Shown piece by piece: positions 1-5,748 of a stretch of DNA of 7,656 nucleotides (the first letter of the stretch is position 1; every line of letters begins with the position of its first letter). The position numbers and the translations under genes were made by a program. The notes beneath the pieces are model-generated. The model was not told the DNA's origin. It worked only from the letters and a program-made list of their open reading frames with translations, and made no database searches. Origin of the DNA: DATGFK01 sp040007395 (GTDB lineage Bacteria > Chloroflexota > Anaerolineae > Aggregatilineales > UBA2796); NCBI GenBank assembly GCA_040007395.1, contig JBDTVG010000213.1, forward strand, positions 1 to 7,656. Reading direction: 5' to 3'.

Positions 1-1
1 C

Positions 2-724
2 ACCTATAAAAATTTGCTGGTTGGGCGCTCGCAACGGATTCCCAGCCGCCAGACGTTGATGCAGATCGCTGATTATCTCGAATGTAACATTGAAAGCCGC
101 AACAACTTGCTCTTGGCTGCTCGTTATCTCCCTGAAAGCCTCGAATTGGAAGGAGACGCGCTAAGGCTCGCATTAGAACAGGCTAAGCAGTTGATGGAAA
201 CACTCCCCTATCCAGCCCTGCTTGTGACGCACACCCTAGCAATCGAAGCTATCAACGAGCCTTTCCAGCGATTCTTTGCGTTTCCTCCACTCATGGCGCT
301 TCCACGAACACAACGGTACGTCCTCCCCGTCTTTTTTCGAGAGGATTTTCCGATCCGAGAACGTTCGACCTTCAATGACCAAGCAGTCAAAGCTTGGCAA
401 GCTGGGGTATCTCGCGCCATTCAGCTCTTTAAGCAAAGCAATCGGCTCTACCAATTTGAACCGTGGTATCATGAATTGGTCAAACAGTTTTGTGCCATCG
501 CCGATTTTCGTCAGTATTGGGGACGAACGCCTGCAATAGTTGATCAGCAGGATGTCCCATCAAAGCTGCTTCTGGGGAGAAATGCTACCACGGAAGAATG
601 GTTGCCGATTCAACTCCAGCATATTCGTATTTCGGTGGGCAGCTACATGTATCCTTGCATTATGGCACTTCGCCCTTTGGATGCTGCTGCCCGTGATGTC
701 TTTGCATCCCTGAGTAGACGCTAA
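2..724 (+). CDS. XRE-family transcriptional regulator with MmyB-like ligand-binding domain (5' end missing)
   Basis: Probable DNA-binding regulator made of an N-terminal XRE helix-turn-helix and a C-terminal MmyB/MltR-like ligand-binding domain. The frame is open to the left edge, with codons for T-Y-K-N before the first possible TTG at 14, so the true start lies outside and most of the helix-turn-helix is lost. What remains of it is its end: the S-R-Q-T-L-M-Q-I-A-D-Y-L stretch, then N-N-L-L-L-A-A-R-Y-L-P, the usual XRE exit sequence. After a short helical linker, PYPALLVTHTLAIEAINEPF matches the typical opening of the ligand-binding half (PYPALVVD...VVAAN). The family binds small hydrophobic ligands; fatty acid has been seen in a Chloroflexus member (from memory). 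The later part is divergent, with weaker matches. The gene ends at TAA 722-724, followed by a terminator-like hairpin. Its target genes cannot be told from this window. Confidence 0.8.
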   Translation, partial: TYKNLLVGRSQRIPSRQTLMQIADYLECNIESRNNLLLAARYLPESLELEGDALRLALEQAKQLMETLPYPALLVTHTLAIEAINEPFQRFFAFPPLMALPRTQRYVLPVFFREDFPIRERSTFNDQAVKAWQAGVSRAIQLFKQSNRLYQFEPWYHELVKQFCAIADFRQYWGRTPAIVDQQDVPSKLLLGRNATTEEWLPIQLQHIRISVGSYMYPCIMALRPLDAAARDVFASLSRR

Positions 725-728
725 TCTT

Positions 729-752
729 GGAGAGTAGGGAACCCCATTCTCC
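729..752 (+). terminator. Weak intrinsic terminator after the XRE/MmyB-like gene
   Basis: Arms 729-735 and 746-752 (GGAGAGT / ATTCTCC) pair over seven positions including one G-T. One mismatch and a further G-C follow inside, around a small loop. The tail is CTCTTC, pyrimidine-rich but not a clean T-run, so efficiency is uncertain. It lies four bases after the stop codon of the plus-strand regulator, which favours a real role. Confidence 0.45.
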
Positions 753-758
753 CTCTTC

Positions 759-816
759 AACCGCTTTGGGCAACCCGTGGGTCGTAAGGCACGCGCCCAA
801 TATATCTACAGCGGTT
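759..816. repeat. Nested inverted-repeat block in a convergent intergenic region
   Basis: AACCGCTTTGGGC (759-771) can pair with GCCCAA (795-800) and AGCGGTT (810-816), with nine unpaired bases (801-809) between the two right-hand pieces. An inner CGTG (776-779) pairs with CACG (790-793) around a ten-base loop. The result is a three-tier stem of roughly 58 bases with no coding content. It could be a REP-like palindromic repeat, a decayed mobile element end or a structured RNA. There is no T-run to make it a simple terminator. Confidence 0.4.
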
Positions 817-843
817 CCCACCGAGATTGAACGATTACCTCGC

Positions 844-865
844 GGGCGACCACATAGGGTCGCCC
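844..865. repeat. Perfect 8-bp palindromic hairpin, REP-like
   Basis: GGGCGACC (844-851) and GGTCGCCC (858-865) are exact reverse complements around the loop ACATAG. Hairpins of this sequence type are recalled as dispersed intergenic repeats in Chloroflexota genomes. Only one copy is in this window, so repeat status is inference. It lies between convergent genes, next to a second, longer palindrome. Confidence 0.55.
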
Positions 866-869
866 CTGC

Positions 870-900
870 AAAATTGGCGGACAGGGCTTGCCCTGTCCGC
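870..900 (-). terminator. Probable terminator of the four-gene minus-strand group
   Basis: GCGGACAGGGC (877-887) and GCCCTGTCCGC (890-900) are exact reverse complements separated by TT, giving a stem of about ten pairs with a CTTG loop. Read on the minus strand, the stem is followed by CAATTTTG (876-869), a short T-run, as expected of an intrinsic terminator for transcripts coming from the RAM-domain gene. The sequence also looks like a Chloroflexota intergenic palindrome, so it may be a repeat serving as a terminator. Confidence 0.5.
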
Positions 901-976
901 TCATAGATCAATCCACTCGAAATTCGCTATAACGTAGTGTCAAGCTTGATGCGCTTGTGCTGGGCGAGGGAAACGT

Positions 977-1255
977 CTATTCGCTGCCAATCGAAAACAT
1001 TGCGCCGAGATCGCTCTTGGGAAACGCCTTGAACGCCATCAGCGTTTCGGTATGCAGGATAAACGGAATATCGCGTATCCGTTCGGTAATTAGCTCTGCG
1101 ATCTGTTCGTTCGTGTTCGTTCGCAAGATCGCGACCAGATCGTATTGACCCGCCACTGAGAATGCCTCAGAAACCCCTTCGAGCAGCAGCATATTTTGCG
1201 CTACTTCGTCTACTTTGGAACGTTCCACGTTAATCAGAACAATGGCAATCATCAT
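977..1255 (-). CDS. Stand-alone Lrp/AsnC RAM (ligand-binding) domain protein
   Basis: A 92-residue protein that is only the C-terminal sensing domain of Lrp/AsnC regulators (alpha-beta sandwich that binds amino acids and assembles into dimers or larger rings). It starts M-M-I-A-I-V-L-I, the first strand. The family signature G-Q-Y-D-L-V-A-I-L follows at about residues 37-45, then the helix E-Q-I-A-E-L-I-T-E-R-I-R-D-I-P and the final strand H-T-E-T-L-M-A-F. No helix-turn-helix precedes it, so it cannot bind DNA alone; such proteins may sense small molecules or modify partners. ATG at 1255 is chosen (1252 is also possible) because AAAGGA lies 8-9 bases upstream. It is the last gene of the minus-strand group, 42 bases after the ligase stop, and is followed by a terminator-like hairpin. 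Its ligand is unknown. Confidence 0.88.
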   Translation of the reverse strand: MMIAIVLINVERSKVDEVAQNMLLLEGVSEAFSVAGQYDLVAILRTNTNEQIAELITERIRDIPFILHTETLMAFKAFPKSDLGAMFSIGSE

Positions 1256-1297
1256 GGCAGAAATCCTTTCTGATGAGTCAGGATAAGTCAGGTCGTT

Positions 1298-2452
1298 TTA
1301 AATCCCTTGCTGAGTCTCGGCAATAATCCGGTCAGTCACTTTGATGAGCGCATCCTCGGCGGTGCAGCCTTCGGCAAGCGCTGCCCGATAGGTGGCAATC
1401 TGCCGATCCGCGCTGGTACCGTTCTTCAAGATTGTGTGGACATATTCAACATCTTTGCGCGTGCCAAGCTGCGGCACCACATCGTCAATAAACTCTAGCA
1501 GTTCCGACCACAGAGTCGGCACGGGAACCGCTTCTTCTGATCCGAAGTCGATCAGGCTGCCCTCGATCCCATAGCGGGCAGCCCGCCACTTGTTTTCTTT
1601 GATGAGTTCGCCACGATACAGCCGCCACGATTGGTTATTCGCCCGCAGCTTGATCAACTTAGCAGCTAAGGATTGGATCACGGCGGCGACACAGATCGCT
1701 TCGTCAATAGTGGTACACATATCGGACACGCGAATCTCAAGCGTGCCGATACGCGGGTTAGGCCGTACATCCCACCAAATTTTGGTCGCATCTTTGCCCG
1801 CCCGTCCCAACGATCCCGCCTTGCCGAGCAGCGCCACGAAATGATCGTATTCCTCGTAGCTGTTGAAGATCGGCGGGATTCCGGTACGCGGTAAACTCTC
1901 GAAAACCACAGAGCGATAGCTCTTGAGTCCAGTTTCGCGACTATGCCAGAACGGCGAACTGGTGGTCAAAGCGAGGATATGCGGCAAAAAGTAGCGCATC
2001 TGATTCATAATATCAATCGTCAGCGCCCGCATACTTTCATCATCGCCAAAGCCCAGATGGATGTGCAGCCCGAAGATCAACAACCGTTGCGCCACTTCCC
2101 GCATATCGGAGCGCAAGTCATCATAGCGCTGGTCGTCGGTGATGTGCTGGTCATGCCAGCGTGAAAAAGGATGAGTCGCTGCCGCCGCCATGACCTTGCC
2201 ATTTTCCAGCGCGACCTGACTCACCGTTCGGCGCAGCCGCGTGAGATCGGCGCGGGCTTCGTAAATATCGTTGCAGATGACGCTGCCGACCTCGACCTGC
2301 GACTGCATAAACTCGGCCTTGATCTGGTCGCCGAGGATAGCCCGACCCTGTTCAAGAATATCACTGACCGAGGTGGTGAGCGCTCGGGTATTTGGATCGA
2401 TGATCATAAATTCTTCTTCGATACCGATAGTCAGTGGTGGGTGCTTAATCAA
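1298..2452 (-). CDS. Carboxylate-amine ligase, YbdK type (glutamate-cysteine ligase family 2)
   Basis: A 384-residue cytosolic enzyme of the GCS2/YbdK family (gamma-glutamyl ligase fold), expected to form an amide between a carboxylate and an amine with ATP and Mg2+. The family is usually about 370 residues, so it looks complete. Visible marks are GIEEEF (10-15, metal/ATP glutamates), Q-S-Q-V-E-V (50-55), GLHIHLGF with H130 and H132 (128-135), SSPFW (165-169), the block DVRPNPRIGTLEIRVSD (228-244) and ENKWRAARYG (286-295). The start is TTG at 2452: an in-frame TGA sits immediately upstream, the next Met is inside the catalytic motif, and GGAGG lies six bases before it. It sits 33 bases after the membrane-protein gene and 42 before the RAM-domain gene. 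The E. coli relative shows weak glutamate-cysteine ligase activity; the natural substrate here is unknown, so calling it a glutathione enzyme would be premature. Confidence 0.93.
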   Translation of the reverse strand: MIKHPPLTIGIEEEFMIIDPNTRALTTSVSDILEQGRAILGDQIKAEFMQSQVEVGSVICNDIYEARADLTRLRRTVSQVALENGKVMAAAATHPFSRWHDQHITDDQRYDDLRSDMREVAQRLLIFGLHIHLGFGDDESMRALTIDIMNQMRYFLPHILALTTSSPFWHSRETGLKSYRSVVFESLPRTGIPPIFNSYEEYDHFVALLGKAGSLGRAGKDATKIWWDVRPNPRIGTLEIRVSDMCTTIDEAICVAAVIQSLAAKLIKLRANNQSWRLYRGELIKENKWRAARYGIEGSLIDFGSEEAVPVPTLWSELLEFIDDVVPQLGTRKDVEYVHTILKNGTSADRQIATYRAALAEGCTAEDALIKVTDRIIAETQQGI

Positions 2453-2458
2453 TCAAAA

Positions 2459-2463
2459 CCTCC
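2459..2463 (-). promoter_or_regulatory. Ribosome binding site fixing the TTG start of the ligase
   Basis: Minus-strand GGAGG followed by the six-base spacer TTTTGA and then TTG at 2452. The strength and spacing of this site, and an in-frame stop directly upstream of the TTG, decide the start. Confidence 0.8.
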
Positions 2464-2485
2464 ATTGCGGCGCTTAAGGCTGTGA

Positions 2486-3199
2486 TCATGACCGTATTTG
2501 CCAGTCGGGTACATGCGGTAGCAGCGTTTCGATCAAGATTACGAAGTCTTCACGGCGGATCTCCGCGCCATCTTGCCAGCGCTGTTGTTCGACTTTGAGC
2601 AGGCGGCGTTGTTCGCCACGTTCGCGCAGTGGCAGTTGCTCCGACTCTAGCTGCTTGCGTGGGACTAACGCGGTAAACTCTTGATAAATGGGCAGCGTAG
2701 CCGCCTCTTTTTCTGGCATAAATGTATAGACAATTAGTTCCGCATCATCTTGTAAAAGTTGCAAGCTAAGCATCAACCAGCCTTTGGGGACTCGTGCCGA
2801 TCCCCGGCTCACTTTGAAGCGCCAGCCAAGGGCGTTGATACGCTGGTTCCACTGCATCTGGGTGGCTTGCTGGCGACCCCGCCGTTTATCCTCAAGCTGC
2901 AAACCGCCACTCTCCAGCACTAGGCGGCGACCACTAGGCCACAGCCGCTTCAACACGCGATCCCCAGCCGTCAGCGTGAGCAGGGCGATCATGAGGCCGC
3001 CGACAAACGCTAGGCAGCCGCTTGATCCTTCGACTTGCAAGGCGGTCAGCAGCAGCAAAATGATCGTGTAGCCGACCACAAAACCGAGCACAGTCAGGGC
3101 GGGTAAAGCCAGCCGAATCCCCCCGTGATCTACGTCAACGGGCAACACACGATCCGGTACATCAGCCAGTGGTTGAAGGGAGTCCGTCGGAAGATCCAT
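2486..3199 (-). CDS. Two-helix membrane protein of unknown function
   Basis: A 237-residue protein I do not recognise. It has an N-terminal soluble stretch of about 28 residues, then two hydrophobic segments at roughly 30-54 (LALPALTVLGFVVGYTIILL...) and 61-79. A Lys/Arg-rich part follows (R81, K84, R85), then about 150 hydrophilic residues. The part after the membrane hairpin (R-R-L-V-L-E-S-G-G-L-Q-L-E-D, later L-M-L-S-L-Q-L-L) could be a beta-rich, PH-like fold, which is only a guess. The positive charge after helix 2 suggests the large domain is cytoplasmic. ATG at 3199 is preferred over an upstream TTG at 3217 that would overlap the receiver gene, because AGGGG lies four bases before it. 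It sits 11 bases after the receiver stop and 33 before the ligase, so it is probably cotranscribed and could anchor or relay the receiver signal. Confidence 0.8.
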   Translation of the reverse strand: MDLPTDSLQPLADVPDRVLPVDVDHGGIRLALPALTVLGFVVGYTIILLLLTALQVEGSSGCLAFVGGLMIALLTLTAGDRVLKRLWPSGRRLVLESGGLQLEDKRRGRQQATQMQWNQRINALGWRFKVSRGSARVPKGWLMLSLQLLQDDAELIVYTFMPEKEAATLPIYQEFTALVPRKQLESEQLPLRERGEQRRLLKVEQQRWQDGAEIRREDFVILIETLLPHVPDWQIRS

Positions 3200-3210
3200 A
3201 TGACCCCTGA

Positions 3211-3591
3211 TTACCAAATCTGCTGGTTGAGCATCGTTTCGATCTGGCGGCGTAATTGTAATGTATCAAAGGGTTTGGTCAGGTAAATATCAATTGGACT
3301 GTTGCGGAATAAGCGGCGCGTCTGGAACTCGCGGCGCAGCCCGGTCAGCATAATAATTGGTGTGCCGCTAATCTCAGGATCGGCGCGGATCGCATCGTAC
3401 ACCAGCCAACCGTCCATATCTGGCAGTACAATATCAACAATCACTAGCGCTGGATGAAGGGTACGTACTAATTCTAACCCCTCAGAGGCCAGATTACTTT
3501 CCACGATTTCCACTCCCGGACTCTTGAGCACGATGGAGAGCAGTTCGGTGATCTCCTTTTCGTCCTCGATACTCACAATAATGATCGACAT
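3211..3591 (-). CDS. Single-domain response regulator (CheY-like receiver)
   Basis: A 126-residue protein consisting only of a receiver domain, which takes a phosphoryl group from a histidine kinase. Visible residues are the acidic pair E9-D10 after the first strand, phospho-acceptor D53 in LVIVDIVLPDMDGW, T83 in PIIMLTG and K106 in Y-L-T-K-P-F. All active-site positions are present, so it should be functional. There is no output domain, so it must act by protein contact. ATG at 3591 is chosen over a TTG at 3648: it begins directly with the first strand (M-S-I-I-I-V-S-I-E-D) and has AGGAG nine bases upstream (3601-3605). It is the first gene of the minus-strand group and overlaps nothing. No histidine kinase is in the window, so its partner is unknown. 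Confidence 0.95.
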   Translation of the reverse strand: MSIIIVSIEDEKEITELLSIVLKSPGVEIVESNLASEGLELVRTLHPALVIVDIVLPDMDGWLVYDAIRADPEISGTPIIMLTGLRREFQTRRLFRNSPIDIYLTKPFDTLQLRRQIETMLNQQIW

Positions 3592-3845
3592 GGGGTTTAG
3601 CTCCTGAAACTTGACAGGCTGAGAGAATTTTACAATGCGCCAGCGCAATCAACAATTTATTCGATATTAATCATCAGAAATTCTACCCTGATTGCACGTC
3701 AAATTTCAGTGAAGAATCTTGCCTTTTGAGAACTGTATTGCCAAAACAGGATCAGTCAGTTAATCTGGACCTGTTAAACTGCCCTATTTGGCGTTATATA
3801 CTGGAATACCCTATTGATGGTAAGGGCACAGGGATAAATTAAACC
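3592..3845. other. Divergent intergenic region between receiver gene and DUF3352-like gene
   Basis: About 250 AT-richer bases that must hold the start signals of both flanking transcription units. On the plus side there is a candidate promoter (listed separately) and an imperfect inverted repeat, CAGTTAA (3757-3763) against TTAAACTG (3774-3781), which would overlap its -35. On the minus side the best I find is TTGACG (3702-3697) with a poor -10 (TCTGAT, about 18 bases away), which I do not call. No RNA gene or ORF is seen. Confidence 0.6.
3774..3802 (+). promoter_or_regulatory. Candidate sigma70-type promoter for the DUF3352-like gene
   Basis: TTAAAC (3774-3779), a 17-base spacer, then TATACT (3797-3802), 43 bases before the GTG start. 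The -10 is good and the -35 matches only about half of TTGACA. It is supported by position and spacing only. Confidence 0.35.
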
Positions 3846-5735
3846 GTGAAAAAAAACCTTCGCTTTATTTTGCTCATTATAGCTATGGTGAGTATGGTCG
3901 GCACTACGCCGATGAATCGCACGAAGGCGACCCCGCTTTCTCTGGCAGCCATGATGCCCGCCGATATGTCGGCCTATGCGGAACTGCGTACTAGCGATAT
4001 GCCCAGCACATTGGTGATAATTTCCAGCCTGCTAAAAAAGACCAACCTGCCGTTTCCGCCGAATCTCTTTTCTGACGTAGACCGATCCATGTCACAGGCG
4101 TTCGGGCGAACGGCCTCCGTCGAACAGGATGTTTTGCCATGGGTAGGCGAGAGCGCTGCTATTGGCTTGTATGTTCCCGAAAAGCTGATCGACTATGGGC
4201 TAACAGGTCGCCAATATCCTGCTTCCGACCCGCAACCCGATGTGTTGATTCTGGCGACAGTCAAGGACGAAACGGCGGCTGACGCATTCGTTCAGGGTCT
4301 AATCACGGCAGGCAGCCAACCGGATCACAAGCTCACTGCTTCGCTGGATAAGATCGGTACAGACACAGTGATCGTGTATTCCGATGACAAGGACGATGCA
4401 GTCATGGCGCGCTGGAAAGGGTATTTGGCCTTTGGTAGCCATGCTGTGTCGCGGCTGCTTGACACACTCAAGAACCACAAACCGACTCTGGCAGACAATC
4501 CAAGTTACCAAAAAGTGACCGGAATGTTGAAGCCGAATAACCTCGTCACCGTGTACTATCGATCCTTGCTGATTTCTGGTGCGGCCCTTGCCTTGACGGG
4601 GCCAGCCATCGGCAATATCTTTGATAATATCGTTGCGGGACTGCAAACTCCGCTGGGGGTGCCGACAGCTACGCCCACACCGACTCCCACGCCTACGCCT
4701 GCACCGGAAACGCTAGCATTAGCCGACGCGTTCAAGAATCTGGGCGCAACGGCGATTGGTGGATACGGCGATACCAAAATGTTGTCGCTTGATGTGGCTT
4801 CCTATGTCGATCCCGCCAATCTGACGAAGGTCTTTGCACTACTCAAAATACCCGCCGATGTGCAAGTCGAAACCCCCGCCCCACCGATCTCGATCAAGCT
4901 CGCGGATCGCATTCCCGACACGGCGTTGGCGGTGATTATCGGGTCGAATCTGGCACAATTGATCCAGAACGGGCGGGCAGCGGCAAATGCTGTCGTCAAG
5001 TTTAATAATTTGATCAGCAGGCAACCCAATTCATCTACTCCCGACATGAATTCCATTGAGGCGACCTATGGTCAGATCGAAGGGACGCTCAAATTGGGCT
5101 TCGATCTGGATCTCAGCAAGGATGTGCTAGGCTGGTTAGATGGCGAATTTGCGTTGTATATGACTTACAATCCAAACAGCGATCTTTCGAGCGGTGGCAG
5201 TTGGCCTTTCGATAATTCGCTACTGATCGACACGGCTAATGGCACAGACGCGGCAAATGCCGAGAACTTCCTAACCAAGTTGAATAAGGGGCTGCCCGGT
5301 ATGGGCGTAACCTTGCCCGTTAGAGTGACCAGAAGGCTGTATATCTACAACCCCACCAAAGATGGCACAGGCCCGACGATTGGCTATGGGCTGGTCAAGA
5401 ATGGCTTTGTCGTAAGTACAGGAAGCGGGTTAAAGCTAACTGCCAATAGCGCCAAGGCCATGCAGGGTGATGTGACTATGGATGGTACTATCGGCGCGTT
5501 AGCTGCGGATGCCAATTGGCAGGATACGATAGCGCTGCTGCCCAAAGCCTATCAGCATGTATGGTATGTCAACTTACAGCAGTTGGGCGAAACACTCAAG
5601 GCCGCTGGGTCACAGGGCAACCCAAGTACGCAGCAGGTCGAGGATTTAGTGGCAGTGTTCAAGAGCGCCCTGATGTACAGCACTGATTTCGGTGGAGGCA
5701 GTAGCATGACAACTTTTGCCTTGCTGTTCAAGTAA
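3846..5735 (+). CDS. Exported DUF3352-like protein with Thr-Pro linker
   Basis: A 629-residue protein, probably exported. The N-terminus is signal-like: KKNLR, then hydrophobic FILLIIAMVSMVG, with no lipobox Cys and no clear Ala-X-Ala site, so it may be cleaved near K-A-T or stay anchored. The body resembles DUF3352 proteins: recurring openings of the type 'Pro-Ala-Asp, then a strand' at MPADMSAYAEL (37-47), IPDTALAVIIGSNL near the middle and L-P-K-A-Y-Q-H-V-W-Y-V-N-L near the C-terminus, suggesting internal duplication. A low-complexity Thr-Pro linker (273-287) separates the first module from the rest. The start is GTG at 3846, with AGGGA about 11 bases upstream, a weak site. The gene stands alone on the plus strand, divergent from the receiver group and convergent with the oxidoreductase. 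No catalytic motif is visible. The function of the family is unknown; a cell-surface or binding role is only inferred. Confidence 0.78.
   Translation: MKKNLRFILLIIAMVSMVGTTPMNRTKATPLSLAAMMPADMSAYAELRTSDMPSTLVIISSLLKKTNLPFPPNLFSDVDRSMSQAFGRTASVEQDVLPWVGESAAIGLYVPEKLIDYGLTGRQYPASDPQPDVLILATVKDETAADAFVQGLITAGSQPDHKLTASLDKIGTDTVIVYSDDKDDAVMARWKGYLAFGSHAVSRLLDTLKNHKPTLADNPSYQKVTGMLKPNNLVTVYYRSLLISGAALALTGPAIGNIFDNIVAGLQTPLGVPTATPTPTPTPTPAPETLALADAFKNLGATAIGGYGDTKMLSLDVASYVDPANLTKVFALLKIPADVQVETPAPPISIKLADRIPDTALAVIIGSNLAQLIQNGRAAANAVVKFNNLISRQPNSSTPDMNSIEATYGQIEGTLKLGFDLDLSKDVLGWLDGEFALYMTYNPNSDLSSGGSWPFDNSLLIDTANGTDAANAENFLTKLNKGLPGMGVTLPVRVTRRLYIYNPTKDGTGPTIGYGLVKNGFVVSTGSGLKLTANSAKAMQGDVTMDGTIGALAADANWQDTIALLPKAYQHVWYVNLQQLGETLKAAGSQGNPSTQQVEDLVAVFKSALMYSTDFGGGSSMTTFALLFK
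4662..4706 (+). repeat. Thr-Pro repeat linker (CCN-ACN codons)
   Basis: Encodes P-T-A-T-P-T-P-T-P-T-P-T-P-A-P within the DUF3352-like protein. The bases alternate imperfect ACGCCC/ACACCG-type units, so it is a DNA repeat able to change length by slippage. It probably forms an extended, flexible and possibly glycosylated spacer between two folded modules. Confidence 0.85.
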
Positions 5736-5748
5736 CTTTAACTGGCTC

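Noticed and set aside
759..900. Palindromes as a CRISPR array or tRNA
   Set aside because: The units differ in sequence, there are no evenly spaced identical repeats, and no cloverleaf or CCA-like end can be drawn.
660..911. Minus-strand frame across the end of the regulator and the palindromes
   Set aside because: It translates through hairpins and the regulator stop, with no motif; the palindromes explain the open frame.
2171..2485. Plus-strand frame of about 100 residues antisense to the ligase
   Set aside because: The opposite strand carries an unmistakable conserved enzyme with a ribosome binding site; this frame has no recognisable motif.
3200..3217. A TTG start for the membrane protein overlapping the receiver gene
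   Set aside because: ATG at 3199 has AGGGG just upstream; the TTG adds only six residues.
3592..3648. A TTG-started N-terminal extension of 19 residues on the receiver protein
   Set aside because: The ATG at 3591 begins the first beta strand and has AGGAG nine bases upstream; the extension has no receiver-like content.
3673..3702. Minus-strand promoter TTGACG with TCTGAT for the receiver group
   Set aside because: The -10 is poor and the spacing long; not strong enough to list as a feature.
4299..4646. Minus-strand frame of 115 residues inside the DUF3352-like gene
   Set aside because: Basic, Cys/His-scattered composition typical of antisense reading, with no family likeness.
4556..4777. 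Minus-strand frame encoding Gly-Val repeats
   Set aside because: It is the antisense of the Thr-Pro codons in the DUF3352-like gene and has no independent support.
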